Origin: Stomorhina lunata
Lineage: Eukaryota; Arthropoda; Insecta; Diptera; Rhiniidae
DNA length: 64,000 nt
NCBI GenBank assembly: GCA_933228675.1
Contig: OW121741.1
Span: 42,369,080 to 42,433,079 of the forward strand
Reading direction: 5' to 3'
Positions 54,041 to 64,000 of this stretch are shown in pieces (within the stretch, counting starts at the first letter, position 1; each line of letters opens with the position of its first letter). A model generated the notes under the pieces. That model did not search any database, had not been told where the DNA came from, and was given only the letters and a program-made list of their open reading frames with translations. The position numbers and the translations under genes were made by a program.

Positions 54041-56035
54041 TCGTTCTTCTTCTATAGAAAAGTTATCAATAGGATGACTTTTCTACAGAAAAGTTATCGA
54101 TAGGATGACTTTTCTATAGAATAGTTATCGATAGGATAACTTTCTTGTTGTCGTTATGATGACTTTTCTATAGAAAAGTTATCGATAGGATGACTTTTCT
54201 ATAGAAAAGTTATCGATAGGATGACTTTTCTATAGAAAAGTTATCGATAGAATGACATTTCTATAAAAAAGTTATCGATAGGATGACTTCTCTATTGAAA
54301 AGTTATCGATAGGATGACTTTTCTTTACAAAAGTTATCGAAAGAATAACTTTTCTTTAGAAAAGTTATCGATAGGATGACTTTTCTTTAGAAAAGTTATC
54401 GATAGGATGACTTTTCTATAGAAAAGTTATCGATAGGATGACTTTTCTATAGAAAAGTTATCGATAGGATGACTTTTCCATAGAAAAGTTATCGATAGAA
54501 TGACTTTTTTATAGAAAAGTTATCGATAGGATGACTTTTCTATAGAAAAGTTATCGATAGGATGACTTTTCTATAGAAAAGTTATCGATAGGATGACTTT
54601 TCTATAGAAAAGTTATCGATAGGATGACTTTTCTATAGAAAAGTTATCGATAGGATGACTTTTCTATGGAAAAGTTATCGATAGGATGACTTTTCTATAG
54701 AAAAGTTATCGATAGGATGACTTTTCTTTAGAAAAGTTATCGATAGGATGACTTTTCTATAGAAAAGTTATCGATAGGATGACTTTTCTATAGAAAAGTT
54801 ATCGATAGGATGACTTTTCTATACAAAAGTTATCGATAGGATAACTTTTCTATAGAAAAGTTATCGATAGGATGACTTTTCTATAGAAAAGTTATCGATA
54901 GGATGACTTTTCTATAGAAAAGTTATCGATAGGATGACTTTTCTATAGAAAAGTTATCGATAGAATGACTTTTCTATAAAAAGTTATCGGTAGGATGACT
55001 TCTGTATTGAAAAGTTATCGATAGGATGACTTTTCTATAGAAAAGTTATCGATAGGATGACTTTTCTGTAGAAAAGTTATCGATAGGATGACTTTTCTAT
55101 AGAAAAGTTATCGATAGGATGACTTTTCTATAGAAAAGTTGTCGATAGGATGACTTTTCTATAGAAAAGTTATCGATAGGATGACTTTTCTTTAGAAAAA
55201 TTATCGATAGGATGACTTTTGTTTAAAAATATTATCGATATTATGACTTTTCTTTAGAAATGTTACCGATAAGATGACTTTTTTTAGTAAAATTATCGAT
55301 AGGATGACTTTATTTAGAAAAGTTATCGATAGGATGTCTTTCCAGAGAAAAGTTATCGATAGGATGACTTTTCTATAGAAAAGTTATCGAACGGATGACT
55401 TTTCTATAGAAAAGTTATCGAACGGATGACTTTTCTATAGAAAATTTATCGAACGGATGACTTTTCTATAGAAAATTTATCGATAGAAAGACTTTTCTAT
55501 AGAAAAGTTATCGATAGGATGACTTTTCTATAGAAAAGTTATCGATAGGATGACTTTTCTATAGAAAAGTTATCGATAGGATGACTTTTCTATAGAAAAG
55601 CTATCGATAGGATGACTTTTCTATAGAAAAGTTATCGATAGGATGACTTTTCTATAGAAAAGTTATCGATAGGATGACTTTTTTATAGAAAAGTTATCGA
55701 TAGGATGACTTTTCTATAGAAAAGTTATCGATAGGCTTTTCTTTTCTTCTGAAAAGTTATCGGCAGGATGACTTTTCTTTGGAAAAGTTATCTATAGGAT
55801 GACTTTTCTTTAGAAAAATTATCGATAGGATGACTTTTGTTTAGAAATATTATCGATAGGATGACTTTTCTTTAGAAATGTTATCGATAGGATGTTTTTT
55901 TTTAGTAAAATTATCGATAGGATGACTTTATTTAGGAAAGTTATCGATAGGATGACTTTTATATAGAAAAGTTATGGATAGGATGACTTTTATATAGAAA
56001 AGCCATCGTTAGTGATATTTCTTTAGGAAAGTCAT
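54041..56035. repeat. 31-bp satellite array, about 64 units
   Basis: Tandem array with consensus unit GATGACTTTTCTATAGAAAA + GTTATCGATAG (31 bp). Central units are almost identical; both edges and a zone near 55200-55470 and 55730-56030 are diverged. Each standard unit holds a perfect 16-bp palindrome CTTTTCTATAGAAAAG and the 8-bp palindrome TATCGATA. Not a CRISPR: no spacers, eukaryotic context. It starts inside a LINE fragment and ends about 0.75 kb from the 3' end of the ACOX3-like gene. Confidence 0.97.
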
Positions 56036-56790
56036 CGAAGCTTTTAACGAGAGGCATACGAGTAAGAAATCATTCAAAGACGAATTCCACGATAGTTAAA
56101 ACCTGAATGAAATATTTTTCTTATTAAATTAAAGAAAAACAAATTAATTGGAAAACAAATTTTGTCAAATTAAATTAAGTTTTTTTTTTAATAATATGTA
56201 AATAATTTCATACATTCATACAGATTCAGAATCAAATTATTAATTATATTCTTTATGAAATGCACAAAAACGGCAATAATAACAATTTTTCAAACATTTG
56301 TATACAATTAATTCGGTTTTATGTAAATTAACTCAAAATACAATAAATACATAATTGTATTTAATAAAAAATAGATACTTGTTTTTTCTTTTGGATTGGG
56401 CTTTAACAGATAACATATAGTATAAGTAAGATATATAAGTATTAAGAAATCTGTTATACAATCACTTTATCCATTAAACAATAAATATAGATAAATTATA
56501 GAGACATTCGAAAATGAAACTATTAAGATTTGAGAATAATACAATACAAATTTTGAAAAAATAATAATACAATACAAATTTTGAACAATACAATTCATTA
56601 ATTATAATTAAGTCAATTGAAATATGTAAGTAAATTTGGTTTAACAGAGATTGCTTCATTTTAGATCTTAATTATGGATTTAAGATTTTTTCTCCCTTGA
56701 GGATTTAAAATCTAATTTACAAAATATAAAGAAACTGAAAAATCATACATGAAAATACATAAAAGGAAGTGTTTAATTTTATGAAAGTCT
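56036..56790. other. AT-rich gap between satellite and ACOX3-like gene
   Basis: Would hold the 3' UTR end of the ACOX3-like gene on its right side. I do not see a confident poly(A) signal. A short segment after the array (GCTTTTAACGAGAGGCATACG) is not satellite and not identified. Confidence 0.4.
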
Positions 56791-56792
56791 CT

Positions 56793-57343
56793 TCAAAGTT
56801 TGGATTTTACTTGGGGTATGATTATATCACGCCACCAGGGAGCTCTTTCGAAGGCTCCTGTATTGGTCATAAATTCACTTTGTAAATTCTCATAGAGCAA
56901 ACCATCGGACTTGGCAATGACGGAGTTTAAGGCAAAATCGGGTGGAGCCAAGGCATCGGCCACTGATACGGCAGAATCTTTGAGAATACCGCATTTTTGC
57001 AATAAACGTTTTCTAATTAAATCGGCAAATTTGGAGCCCTGAGCAAAACCACCCACATAGAAAGTGGTCATGTGACGGTCCAAACACCACATGGAATAGA
57101 CATCGAAAACCAGTTTTAAAATTGTGGCATATTCGCCACTAATATCAGGGCGTCGGAAGCGTTCAACAAAACGTCTTAAGCAAAAGTACTCAGCATAGGC
57201 TAAAGACATTTCACGGGCTCCATAAACTTGGGAATTGTTGCGAGCCTCAAAACGATGAACGTTCTTATCAATATCATTGGAAATTCGAGATGAAGTGGTC
57301 TGCAGTAGATGACACAACATCCACTCGTAACAGCTTAAAACAA
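56793..57343 (-). CDS. ACOX3: ACOX3-like acyl-CoA oxidase, last exon
   Basis: Starts after acceptor CATTTTAG at 57343 in phase 1 (FVLSCYEWMLCHLLQ) and ends VKSKL-stop at 56793. It encodes the C-terminal helical domain of the acyl-CoA oxidase fold. The final Ser-Lys-Leu is a perfect type 1 peroxisomal targeting signal, which places the enzyme in the peroxisome matrix. No break seen. See the exon at 62885 for the gene description. Confidence 0.93.
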
Positions 57344-57409
57344 CTAAAATGGAAAATTAAAAATAAATGATAAAATTTCAAGAAATTAACTCTCTCAAAA
57401 ATTACTTAC

Positions 57410-57752
57410 ATTCCATAGATTCCATATCATGTTTCTTCAAGATATCTTCACTGTTTTGTTTTAGTATGGTCTCACGATTGTTCAAAAAGTTTGCTGTACC
57501 CACAGGACTCTCGACAGTTCCATTCCATTGTCTTAATAGCCAATTGGAGGCTTGTTGCCCCAAAACATTATTGTCTCCCTCATAGGTGCAACTTGGATCG
57601 TGATCGTTGCGTAGATCTCCCAGTTTGGAAGCCTTAAGATAACCGTGTCCACCGCATGCCTCTCTAGCCTCCTGTATGGCATCACGTGCTGTCCATGTGA
57701 TCATAGGCTTGGATGAAGAAATAACTGCATGTATTTCAGATACTATTTGTGT
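57410..57752 (-). CDS. ACOX3: ACOX3-like acyl-CoA oxidase, penultimate exon
   Basis: Begins after TTTTGCAG at 57752 (TQIVSEIHAVISS) and ends in phase 1 before GTAAGTAA at 57410. It contains EACGGHGYLKASKLGDLRND and CTYEGDNNVLGQQASNWLL; the Glu of TYEGDN is the expected catalytic base that removes the alpha proton of the acyl-CoA. A 66-bp intron separates it from the last exon. Confidence 0.93.
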
Positions 57753-58022
57753 CTGCAAAATAAAAAAATTATAATCATGTTTGTGATATTTATTTAAGAA
57801 ATCGGTAGAAATATGAAAGTTTTTTCGGAAATAAATAATTATAATTAAATGCTTTCATTGACTTTAATCTAAGACCTAAAGACATTCGATGCCAATTTTA
57901 TTATATCAATTAAATACATAGCCTAAAAGGGAGTATTCAGGAAACTAGATGATTTGAAAAGTGTTTTTTGTATTAACTTAAGGGGACTTTATCCCAAAGT
58001 TACTAAAATCAGAATTCTAAAA

Positions 58023-59618
58023 TATTCAGGGGTGTCATATCAACCAATTTCATTGGTATTGGTTTTGAAAACGACAAAAAAATTAAATTGGTCATGAATT
58101 CCAATATTAATGTTCGAGCTACATTTTCTATTGGTTTTATGTGTCACAGAAAATAATATTATTGGTTTAGTATTGGAAATAAACCAAGCAACTTACAGTT
58201 AACAGATTTCATTTCAAAATTGGACTATCAATTTAAAACAAAGGCGTTACTGGCCAACTGGTGCCTTTTTCGATTTAAAGATCCACTAAGAACAGATTTT
58301 TGAAAATTTGGCCTTGTGGGGGATAAAAAAGGGAAAATTCAATAACGCTGTAATTCCCAAACTAAAAACAATAGAACCAAAATTGAAATCGATTTAGATC
58401 AGTTACAAAAATAATAAAAAAAATAACAGTACAAGTGGTAAGTACTTTTCGAAAAAAGGGGAGAAAAAGAGAAAAAATGTTTTTGGTACTTTTTAGCTTT
58501 AACTTTCAAATAAAAAGAGATGGGTGAAAAGTTTACATAGCATTTTTTATCGTGTAATAAAATAAAAACAAGTTTTGGTACTTTTTTATGTCTTTGGAAT
58601 CAATGAACCGTATCGACAAGCATAAAAAATATCAAAAATGGGGAAAATTGTAAGGCTAGAACATTCTTTGTGTGGAAGTTGATATGCATTGGCTTGATTT
58701 TTTTGTGAAACATCAAAAATCAAATAAAAATTATTAAAAAAAATAATTTGAAGAAAATTTTCAGTTTTTTGCGATATTTGTAATATAGGTATAAAAAAAC
58801 GCTGCCATTTGGATAAATGAAGCTTGTATACCCCAACATAATAGAATGACCGAATTGCGGACTGAAAAAAATTTAATCTACCTACACCAAGAAACAAACC
58901 ACAGCAAATCAAAGGATGATTGTCACTTACATGGAATATCCGTTAAATTGATATGCATTTGCTTCGCCGGTACCTTTACACAAAGAATATTCTAGCCTTA
59001 CAATTTTCCCCATTATTGAAATTTTTTATGTTTGTCGATAAGGTTCATTGATTCCAAAGACACAAAAAAGTACCAAAACTTGCTTTTATCTTATTACATG
59101 ATAAAAAATTCTATGTAAACTTTTCAGCCATCTCTTTTTATTTGAAAGTTAATGCTAAAAAGTACCAAAAATAATTTTTCTCTTTTTCTCCCCTTTTTTC
59201 GAAAATTACTTACCACTTGTACTGTTATTTTTGTAGCTTATCCAAACTCGATTTAAATTTTAGTTCTATTGTTTTTAGTTTGGGAATTATATCGTTACTG
59301 AATTTACCCTTTTTTATTTCCCACAAGGCCGAATTATCAAAAATCCGTTCTTAGTGGATATTTAAATCGAAAAAGGCACCAGCTGGCCAGTAACGCCTTT
59401 GTTTTAAATTGATATACCAATTTTGAAATGAAATCTGTTAACTGTAAGTTGCTTGGTTTATTTCCAATACTAAACCAATAATATTATTTTCTGTGACACA
59501 TAAAACCAATAGAAAATGTAGTTCGAACATTAATATTGGAATTCATGACACCAATTAATTTTTTTGTCGTTTTCAAAACCAATACCAATGGAATTGGTTT
59601 CTATGACACCCCTGAATA
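58023..59618. repeat. Long foldback element: about 650-bp inverted arms
   Basis: The sequence from TATTCAGGGGTGTCAT (58023) to CATTCTTTGTGT (about 58673) is repeated inverted from ACACAAAGAATATT (about 58978) to ATGACACCCCTGAATA (59618) with only scattered differences. The loop is about 300 bp. It lies wholly within the ACOX3-like intron. A partial extra copy of the arm tip (TTTCTATGACACCCCTGATT) follows at 59740. Confidence 0.9.
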
Positions 59619-59779
59619 AACAATTGATTTGAACATTTTGTTTGATTTAAAGCCAATAATAAGAAAGCCGACTTGGTTTCATGACACCAAATATAACCAG
59701 TATTGGTTTTCAAAACCGAGAAATTTAAAAACTGACTTGGTTTCTATGACACCCCTGATTATGTTTGTTCCCGATGATG

Positions 59780-60070
59780 ATTGTATAAGAGACGTAGAAT
59801 TTATAGGACAAGAAAAACAAAACTATTCTTTCGCTTCTTAGAAGATGTAAACCTTTGGCGAGGTGCCAATATTGATAGCGATCACCTCCTAGCAGGAATT
59901 TTAAGACTTACACCTATCGCCATTAAAACATCTAGCATATACTACCCCAACATCGTAATAATGTGCAATAGCTCTCTAGGGTTAACAAATAACCGAAAGT
60001 GAGGACGGACCTTAAATCAAATTACTGACAATTGGAAAGAAGGTAGTAAAACAGCGATTCCGATCACCTT
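59780..60070 (+). pseudogene. LINE fragment in the ACOX3-like intron
   Basis: Reads FLEDVNLWRGANIDSDHLLAG, resembling the DVRxxRGxxxDSDHxLV motif that closes the endonuclease domain of RTE-type LINEs. Too short and broken to place further. Confidence 0.5.
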
Positions 60071-60862
60071 CTAAGCAAATCTAAAAACTAAAGAGGCATA
60101 ATTTTATTCGACTCTATAATAAGACTGATGGCAAAGTTTATATTACAGCGAACGCCACTAGTGGTGGAGTCGCCATAACGAACAGTGTTCGATCCCTAAA
60201 TCTACTGACCAAAAATAGTAACTTCAGAAGTAAACAGCATATAAAGTCTTTTTTTTGCTAGAAACTTAAACTCTTCAACATAAAATTTTGACAAAATTTA
60301 AATTTAAGAGAATTTCTGGTGATTTCTTTCAGGTAAACTGCTCACCTCACATAGAAAATCCTTATAAAAAAACTGAAAAATTCCGCCCAGAGCACGCGGT
60401 TAGTTCTCTTTTATAAAAAAAATATATAACATTTTTTAAGTCGTTTCAAGAAAACTTCTATTCTACAAAGCAAGATCTTCATCTGCTGAAAGACCTATTA
60501 CGAGATCAGTTTTTTACCTTTTCATTTTAAAGAAGTTCAAGTTTGTGGTGAAGCCAATACCAATATATAGGAGAAGTCGTTTTTTTCGTATGATCGCATC
60601 TCTGCTTCAACTGTCATTACTAGCTGATCCCAACTTACAATATAAGTCAACTAATAAAATTTCTTTCTCTTCAATATTTTTTTTCGGGCAATACCGGTCT
60701 CAACAAAAAAAATATTCAATTATATTCAACCGATAACTTGTAATTTACTTCCAAAGATACATGTTTTTTCCAAGCGAAATAAAAAAACATTTATTTACAT
60801 TTTACTGATATTTATAGTACCGATATATCATACATTATTCAATTCTAACAAAATTTGTGAAA
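60071..60862. other. Intronic unassigned sequence
   Basis: AT-rich, no gene or repeat boundary recognised. Confidence 0.4.
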
Positions 60863-61647
60863 ACAAGTAAGAAAGTGCTATAGTCGGTCAAGCCCGACCA
60901 TACGATACCCTTCACCACTAAGGTCAAAAGTGTTATTTTTTATGTATAAAGACAAATATTTGCTAAATTTTGCCATCGTACAAACATTTTCTCAGAACTT
61001 TTATATTTAAGCTGCTTCCGACATTTGGACTTATATGAGAGCTAGGGTCAAATGTGGACCGATAATCTCGAAATTTGGCAAATTGATTACAGTAGTTACA
61101 AAAATTATGTATGGAAAAAATAAACTTAAAATACCCATTATCTTCAGATTTACGAGCTTTTTAGTGATTTTTGTCTCATTTAGTGCGTTTTTAAAGAAAA
61201 GTTTGTATGGGAGCTATGGTCAAATGTGGACCGATTTTAACGAAATTTGGTACAGTTGACATAAGCAGTATTTGATTTAAATTTCATGAAAAAATATTGA
61301 TATTTGTGGCCAATATATCAATTCCGGGGCGTTTGACCTATGGGATGTACCATAAACAATGGACCGATTTTGACGAATTTCCATGGTCCCATTATCAAAA
61401 AAATGATCTGTGTCAAATTTCATCAAATTATCTTTAGAATTGCGACCTGTACTTTGATTACACGGTTTACATGGGGGTCCAGCCAGCCAGACGGACGGAC
61501 GGACGGACATCGCTAAATCGACTCAGAAAGTGATTCTAAGCCTATTGGTATACTAAAAGGTGTGTCTAAGACAAATATTTCCATGCGTTACATACATCAG
61601 CACAAACTTATAATACCCTTTCCACCCATGGTGGTGAAGGGTATAAA
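60863..61647 (+). repeat. Family B dispersed repeat, copy 4
   Basis: Starts AACAAGTAAGAAAGTGCTATAG, ends ATGGTGGTGAAGGGTATAAA; well conserved with copy 5 which lies inverted 48 bp away. Confidence 0.8.
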
Positions 61648-61694
61648 TATCTTAGCAGAAATGCTCTTATTCAAATAACATGTTATATTTTTTT

Positions 61695-62385
61695 ACACCC
61701 TTCACCACCATAAGTGATAGAAATATTTGTCTTACCCACCTTTTAGTATACCAATAGGCTTAGAATCACTTTCTGAGTCGATTTAGCTATATCAGTCCGT
61801 CCGTCTGGCTCGACGGCTGGCTGGCAGGATCCCCATGTAAACCATGTAATCAAAGTACAGGTCGCAATTCTAAAGATAATTTGATGAAATTTTGCAGTTT
61901 TTTTGATAGTGGGACTATGGCTATTGGAATTCGTCAAAATCGATTCACTACTTATGGTACCTCCCATAGGTCCCACTTCCCGGAATTAATAATTTGGTCA
62001 CAAATATCAATATTTTATCACGAAATTTAAAACAGATACTTCTTATGTAAACTAAAATCACTGTACCAAATTTCGTTGAAATCGGTCCACATTTGACCAT
62101 AGCTCCTATACAAACTCTTCTGTAAAAACGAACTAAATGAGACAAAAATCTCTAAAACGCTCATAAATCTGAAGATAATAAGAATATTGAGTTTATTTTT
62201 TGCACACATAATTCGTAAAAACTGTAATCAATTTGCCAAAATTTCGAGATAATCGGTCCACATTTGACCCTAGCACTCATACAAGTCCAAATGACGGAAG
62301 CAGCTTAAATATATAAAAGTTTTGAGAAAATGTTTGTATGATGGCAAAATTTAGCAAATATTTGTCTTTATACAGTAACAAGTAA
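61695..62385 (-). repeat. Family B dispersed repeat, copy 5 (inverted to copy 4)
   Basis: Reverse complement of family B from ACACCCTTCACCACCATAAG to ATTTGTCTTTATACAG, lacking the last 40 bp or so. With copy 4 it forms an inverted repeat with arms of about 690 bp. It joins directly a family A-type start (AACAAGTAAGAGTGCTATG) near 62375. Confidence 0.8.
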
Positions 62386-62693
62386 GAGTGCTATGTACGC
62401 CTATGCCGAACCTTAAATACCCTTCACCAATGGTTTTTGGTCAATTACAAGTGTAAATGTTTCTGAAGACTGATTTAGGTGAATGCTAATCTGAAAAAGT
62501 TTCAAATCTCGATAGGTCGACAAATTTTGACAATAGATCTGAAATTATTACTCATTTGTTCCTATAATGACTTCAGGAAGTTGAAAAATTTGCTCGAAAA
62601 TTAATAAATTCTCAAAATGTACAACCCACAACTATACTTAAAATATACTTAAACGAAATATAAATATTACAGAATTACTAAATCTATTCTTAC

Positions 62694-62819
62694 CAAAAGT
62701 TCGAAACCATTTGAATCAGCCTGAGATCTTTCAATAATTTTTAAGTATTGCTCTGTCAATTCAGCCACAGAAACTTTCAAAACACAAGCAGCCGCCAAAT
62801 AGGGGAATATTCTCCATTG
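62694..62819 (-). CDS. ACOX3: ACOX3-like acyl-CoA oxidase, internal exon
   Basis: 42 codons between acceptor TTCTAG and donor GTAAGA, phase 0 at both ends: QWRIFPYLAAACVLKVSVAE then LTEQYLKIIERSQADSNGF. QWRxxPYLAA is a strong ACOX3-type block. It continues directly from EYQLH of the preceding exon and into TQIVSEIH of the next. Confidence 0.92.
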
Positions 62820-62884
62820 CTAGAATATAAAAAAAATGAAATTTAAAATATTTCTAAAGCCATAAAATTATTCTATATAATTAC

Positions 62885-63808
62885 ATGTAATTGATACTCA
62901 ATGATAGGCATTTCGGGACCAGTCTTCTCGGGTCCAAACTGTTTTCTTAAAGCAGCATAACGTACCGCTATAACAGCAGCACTCGATAAAGTATTAACAG
63001 ATTCTTGCATAATGCCAATACGTCCCGCTGAAAATGATTCTAAAGCGGCCCCTAATACTTTGCCGGGTTCGGTAAAAACACTTTCATATTGGCCCTCGGG
63101 AGTAACATCTCCAGTACGATTGAGTAGATTCTCCCGAGGTATACGGTAGTTGGTAAACATAACGAAACCATTGTCAATGCCATTTAAACCGATCTTCTCA
63201 CCAATATCACCCACCAACACACCCGGATAGGGCTTTAGGGTATTCGGATCTCTAATGGGTATAAGGAAACCATGTAAACCCTGACTTACACCATCAGCGG
63301 TATACAAATTGGCAAAAGTCATAGCAACTGTGGATGTCTTACCCAAGTTGCCTACCCAACATTTGGCAGCCTCAAAATCTGGGGTATTAATAATGAACTC
63401 CTGAGTCTCAGGATCATATGTAGCGGTGGTACGAATACTTTTTGTGTTACTGCCATGAGAAACCTCTGTTATGGCCAAACAGGTAACCACTTCACGATTC
63501 CAAGCAGCCTCATAATACTTCTTATGCCTCTCCGTGCCCATGGCACGAATAGCATTATTAAACAGACCCACTCCCAGGGCGATCTTAACCGATAAACTGG
63601 GACAGTAGGAGTGTAAAGCCTCATTAATGCTCATTAAATATTTGGTTTTTTCGCTAAACGAATGTTGTTCGATTTCCTTAGGAACTAAATCCAAATGAGC
63701 CATACGATTCATTTGCATGGCACAAATACGTTTCTGTTCATCGGTGGGTAGTAGGGCGATGGGTTGGGAGAAGAGAGGATCATTCTCTAGGATTTTCCAA
63801 ACCTTGTA
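62885..63808 (-). CDS. ACOX3: Peroxisomal acyl-CoA oxidase 3-like, large internal exon
   Basis: Peroxisomal flavoenzyme that oxidises branched or long-chain acyl-CoA to trans-2-enoyl-CoA and hydrogen peroxide, the first step of peroxisomal beta-oxidation. This exon (308 codons, phase 0, acceptor TTTCTTTAG at 63808, donor GTAATT at 62884) carries the N-terminal helical domain and the beta domain: AITEVSHGSNTKSIRTTATYD (substrate/FAD region), FIINTPDFEAAKCWVGNLGKT, HGFLIPIRDPNTL, GDIGEKIGLNGIDNGF, NRTGDVTPEG and the RKQFGPE flavin-binding block. Four visible exons sum to about 647 residues, so only a few dozen N-terminal residues lie to the right of the window. RTGDVTPEG and EYQ..QWRIFPYLAA fit ACOX3 better than ACOX1. 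No disruption; codon use is clearly that of a host gene. Confidence 0.93.
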
Positions 63809-64000
63809 CTAAAGAAAGATATAGAAAAAGGAATTGATTAAAAAACTCAAATATACATACACTTGTTCAGCAAGAAGGTATTAACTCAAAATTTTTAAAT
63901 TTTCACTTTTTTTTAAAGAAATTGATGTGTAGTAGTCTTATCTACCCACAGTAAAAATCTGACATCATTCTCACTATAATTTCACCAAAAAAAAACTACA
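63809..64000 (-). other. Upstream intron of the ACOX3-like gene
   Basis: Begins with the acceptor side (TTTCTTTAG) and runs AT-rich to the window edge. No further exon is visible. Confidence 0.6.

Larger units (their letters stand above)
57753..62693 (-). other. Large ACOX3-like intron filled with repeats
   Basis: About 4.9 kb between donor GTAAGAAT (62693) and acceptor TTTTGCAG (57753). Its neighbours in the gene are much shorter introns (about 65 bp each), so its size is due to transposons: a 1.6-kb foldback (58023-59618), a LINE scrap (59780-60070) and two opposed family B copies (60863-62385). Confidence 0.85.

Noticed and set aside
54041..56035. Regular short repeats that could be mistaken for a CRISPR array
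   Set aside because: Units are contiguous without unique spacers, and introns, LINEs and LTR elements show a eukaryotic genome. It is a satellite.

Overview
The window looks like a transposon-rich piece of a higher dipteran genome, probably a calyptrate fly such as a blowfly or house-fly relative. Reasons: very AT-rich DNA, small exons separated by kilobases of repeats, mariner/hAT/Transib/RTE elements, an errantivirus-type LTR retrotransposon, and a fly-like ACOX3 gene. The species itself is inferred. Single-copy host coding sequence is sparse and all on the minus strand: a signal-peptide first coding exon (about 7.0 kb), a coiled-coil terminal exon (about 20.7 kb), and the last four exons of a peroxisomal acyl-CoA oxidase 3-like gene (56.8-63.8 kb, ending in the peroxisomal signal SKL).

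Layout. 0.1-5.2 kb: a dead DD41D mariner split by an apparently complete Transib DNA transposon (639-4454). The Transib encodes a spliced RAG1-like transposase of about 622 aa and has RSS-like ends: both carry the heptamer CACAGTG and the same CAAAAAATA nonamer-like block, with a spacer of exactly 12 bp at one end and 23 bp at the other, and a CGTCG target duplication. 5.2-14.9 kb: broken LINE copies, a tRNA-like SINE head, and a 1.1-kb hAT element with 8-bp target duplication nested in an RTE-like LINE. 15-30 kb: many copies of two dispersed non-coding families (A, about 1.7-2.5 kb, and B, about 0.8 kb), themselves invaded by mariner, hAT and a DINE-like repeat.

30.7-37.1 kb: a full-length errantivirus-like LTR element on the minus strand with two identical 299-bp LTRs, TAGA duplication, tRNA-Lys primer site, gag, pro-pol behind a TTTTTTA slippery site, and an env that lacks its N-terminal part. 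38-50 kb: a compound element with about 400-bp inverted ends and a recurring CGTCCGTCAC motif, several foldback/MITE-like elements, and a degenerate RTE LINE. 51-56 kb: more MITEs, tRNA-like SINE heads, a LINE fragment, and a 2-kb satellite of 31-bp units whose consensus contains TATCGATA (the DREF-binding sequence of Drosophila) and a perfect 16-bp palindrome. 56.8-63.8 kb: the ACOX3-like gene, with a roughly 4.9-kb intron holding two long inverted repeats that would form large hairpins in the pre-mRNA.

The strongest candidate for something unusual is the Transib with 12/23-type asymmetric ends. The DRE-rich satellite and the hairpin-bearing ACOX3 intron come next. All calls were made by eye from the sequence; boundaries of degenerate repeats are approximate.
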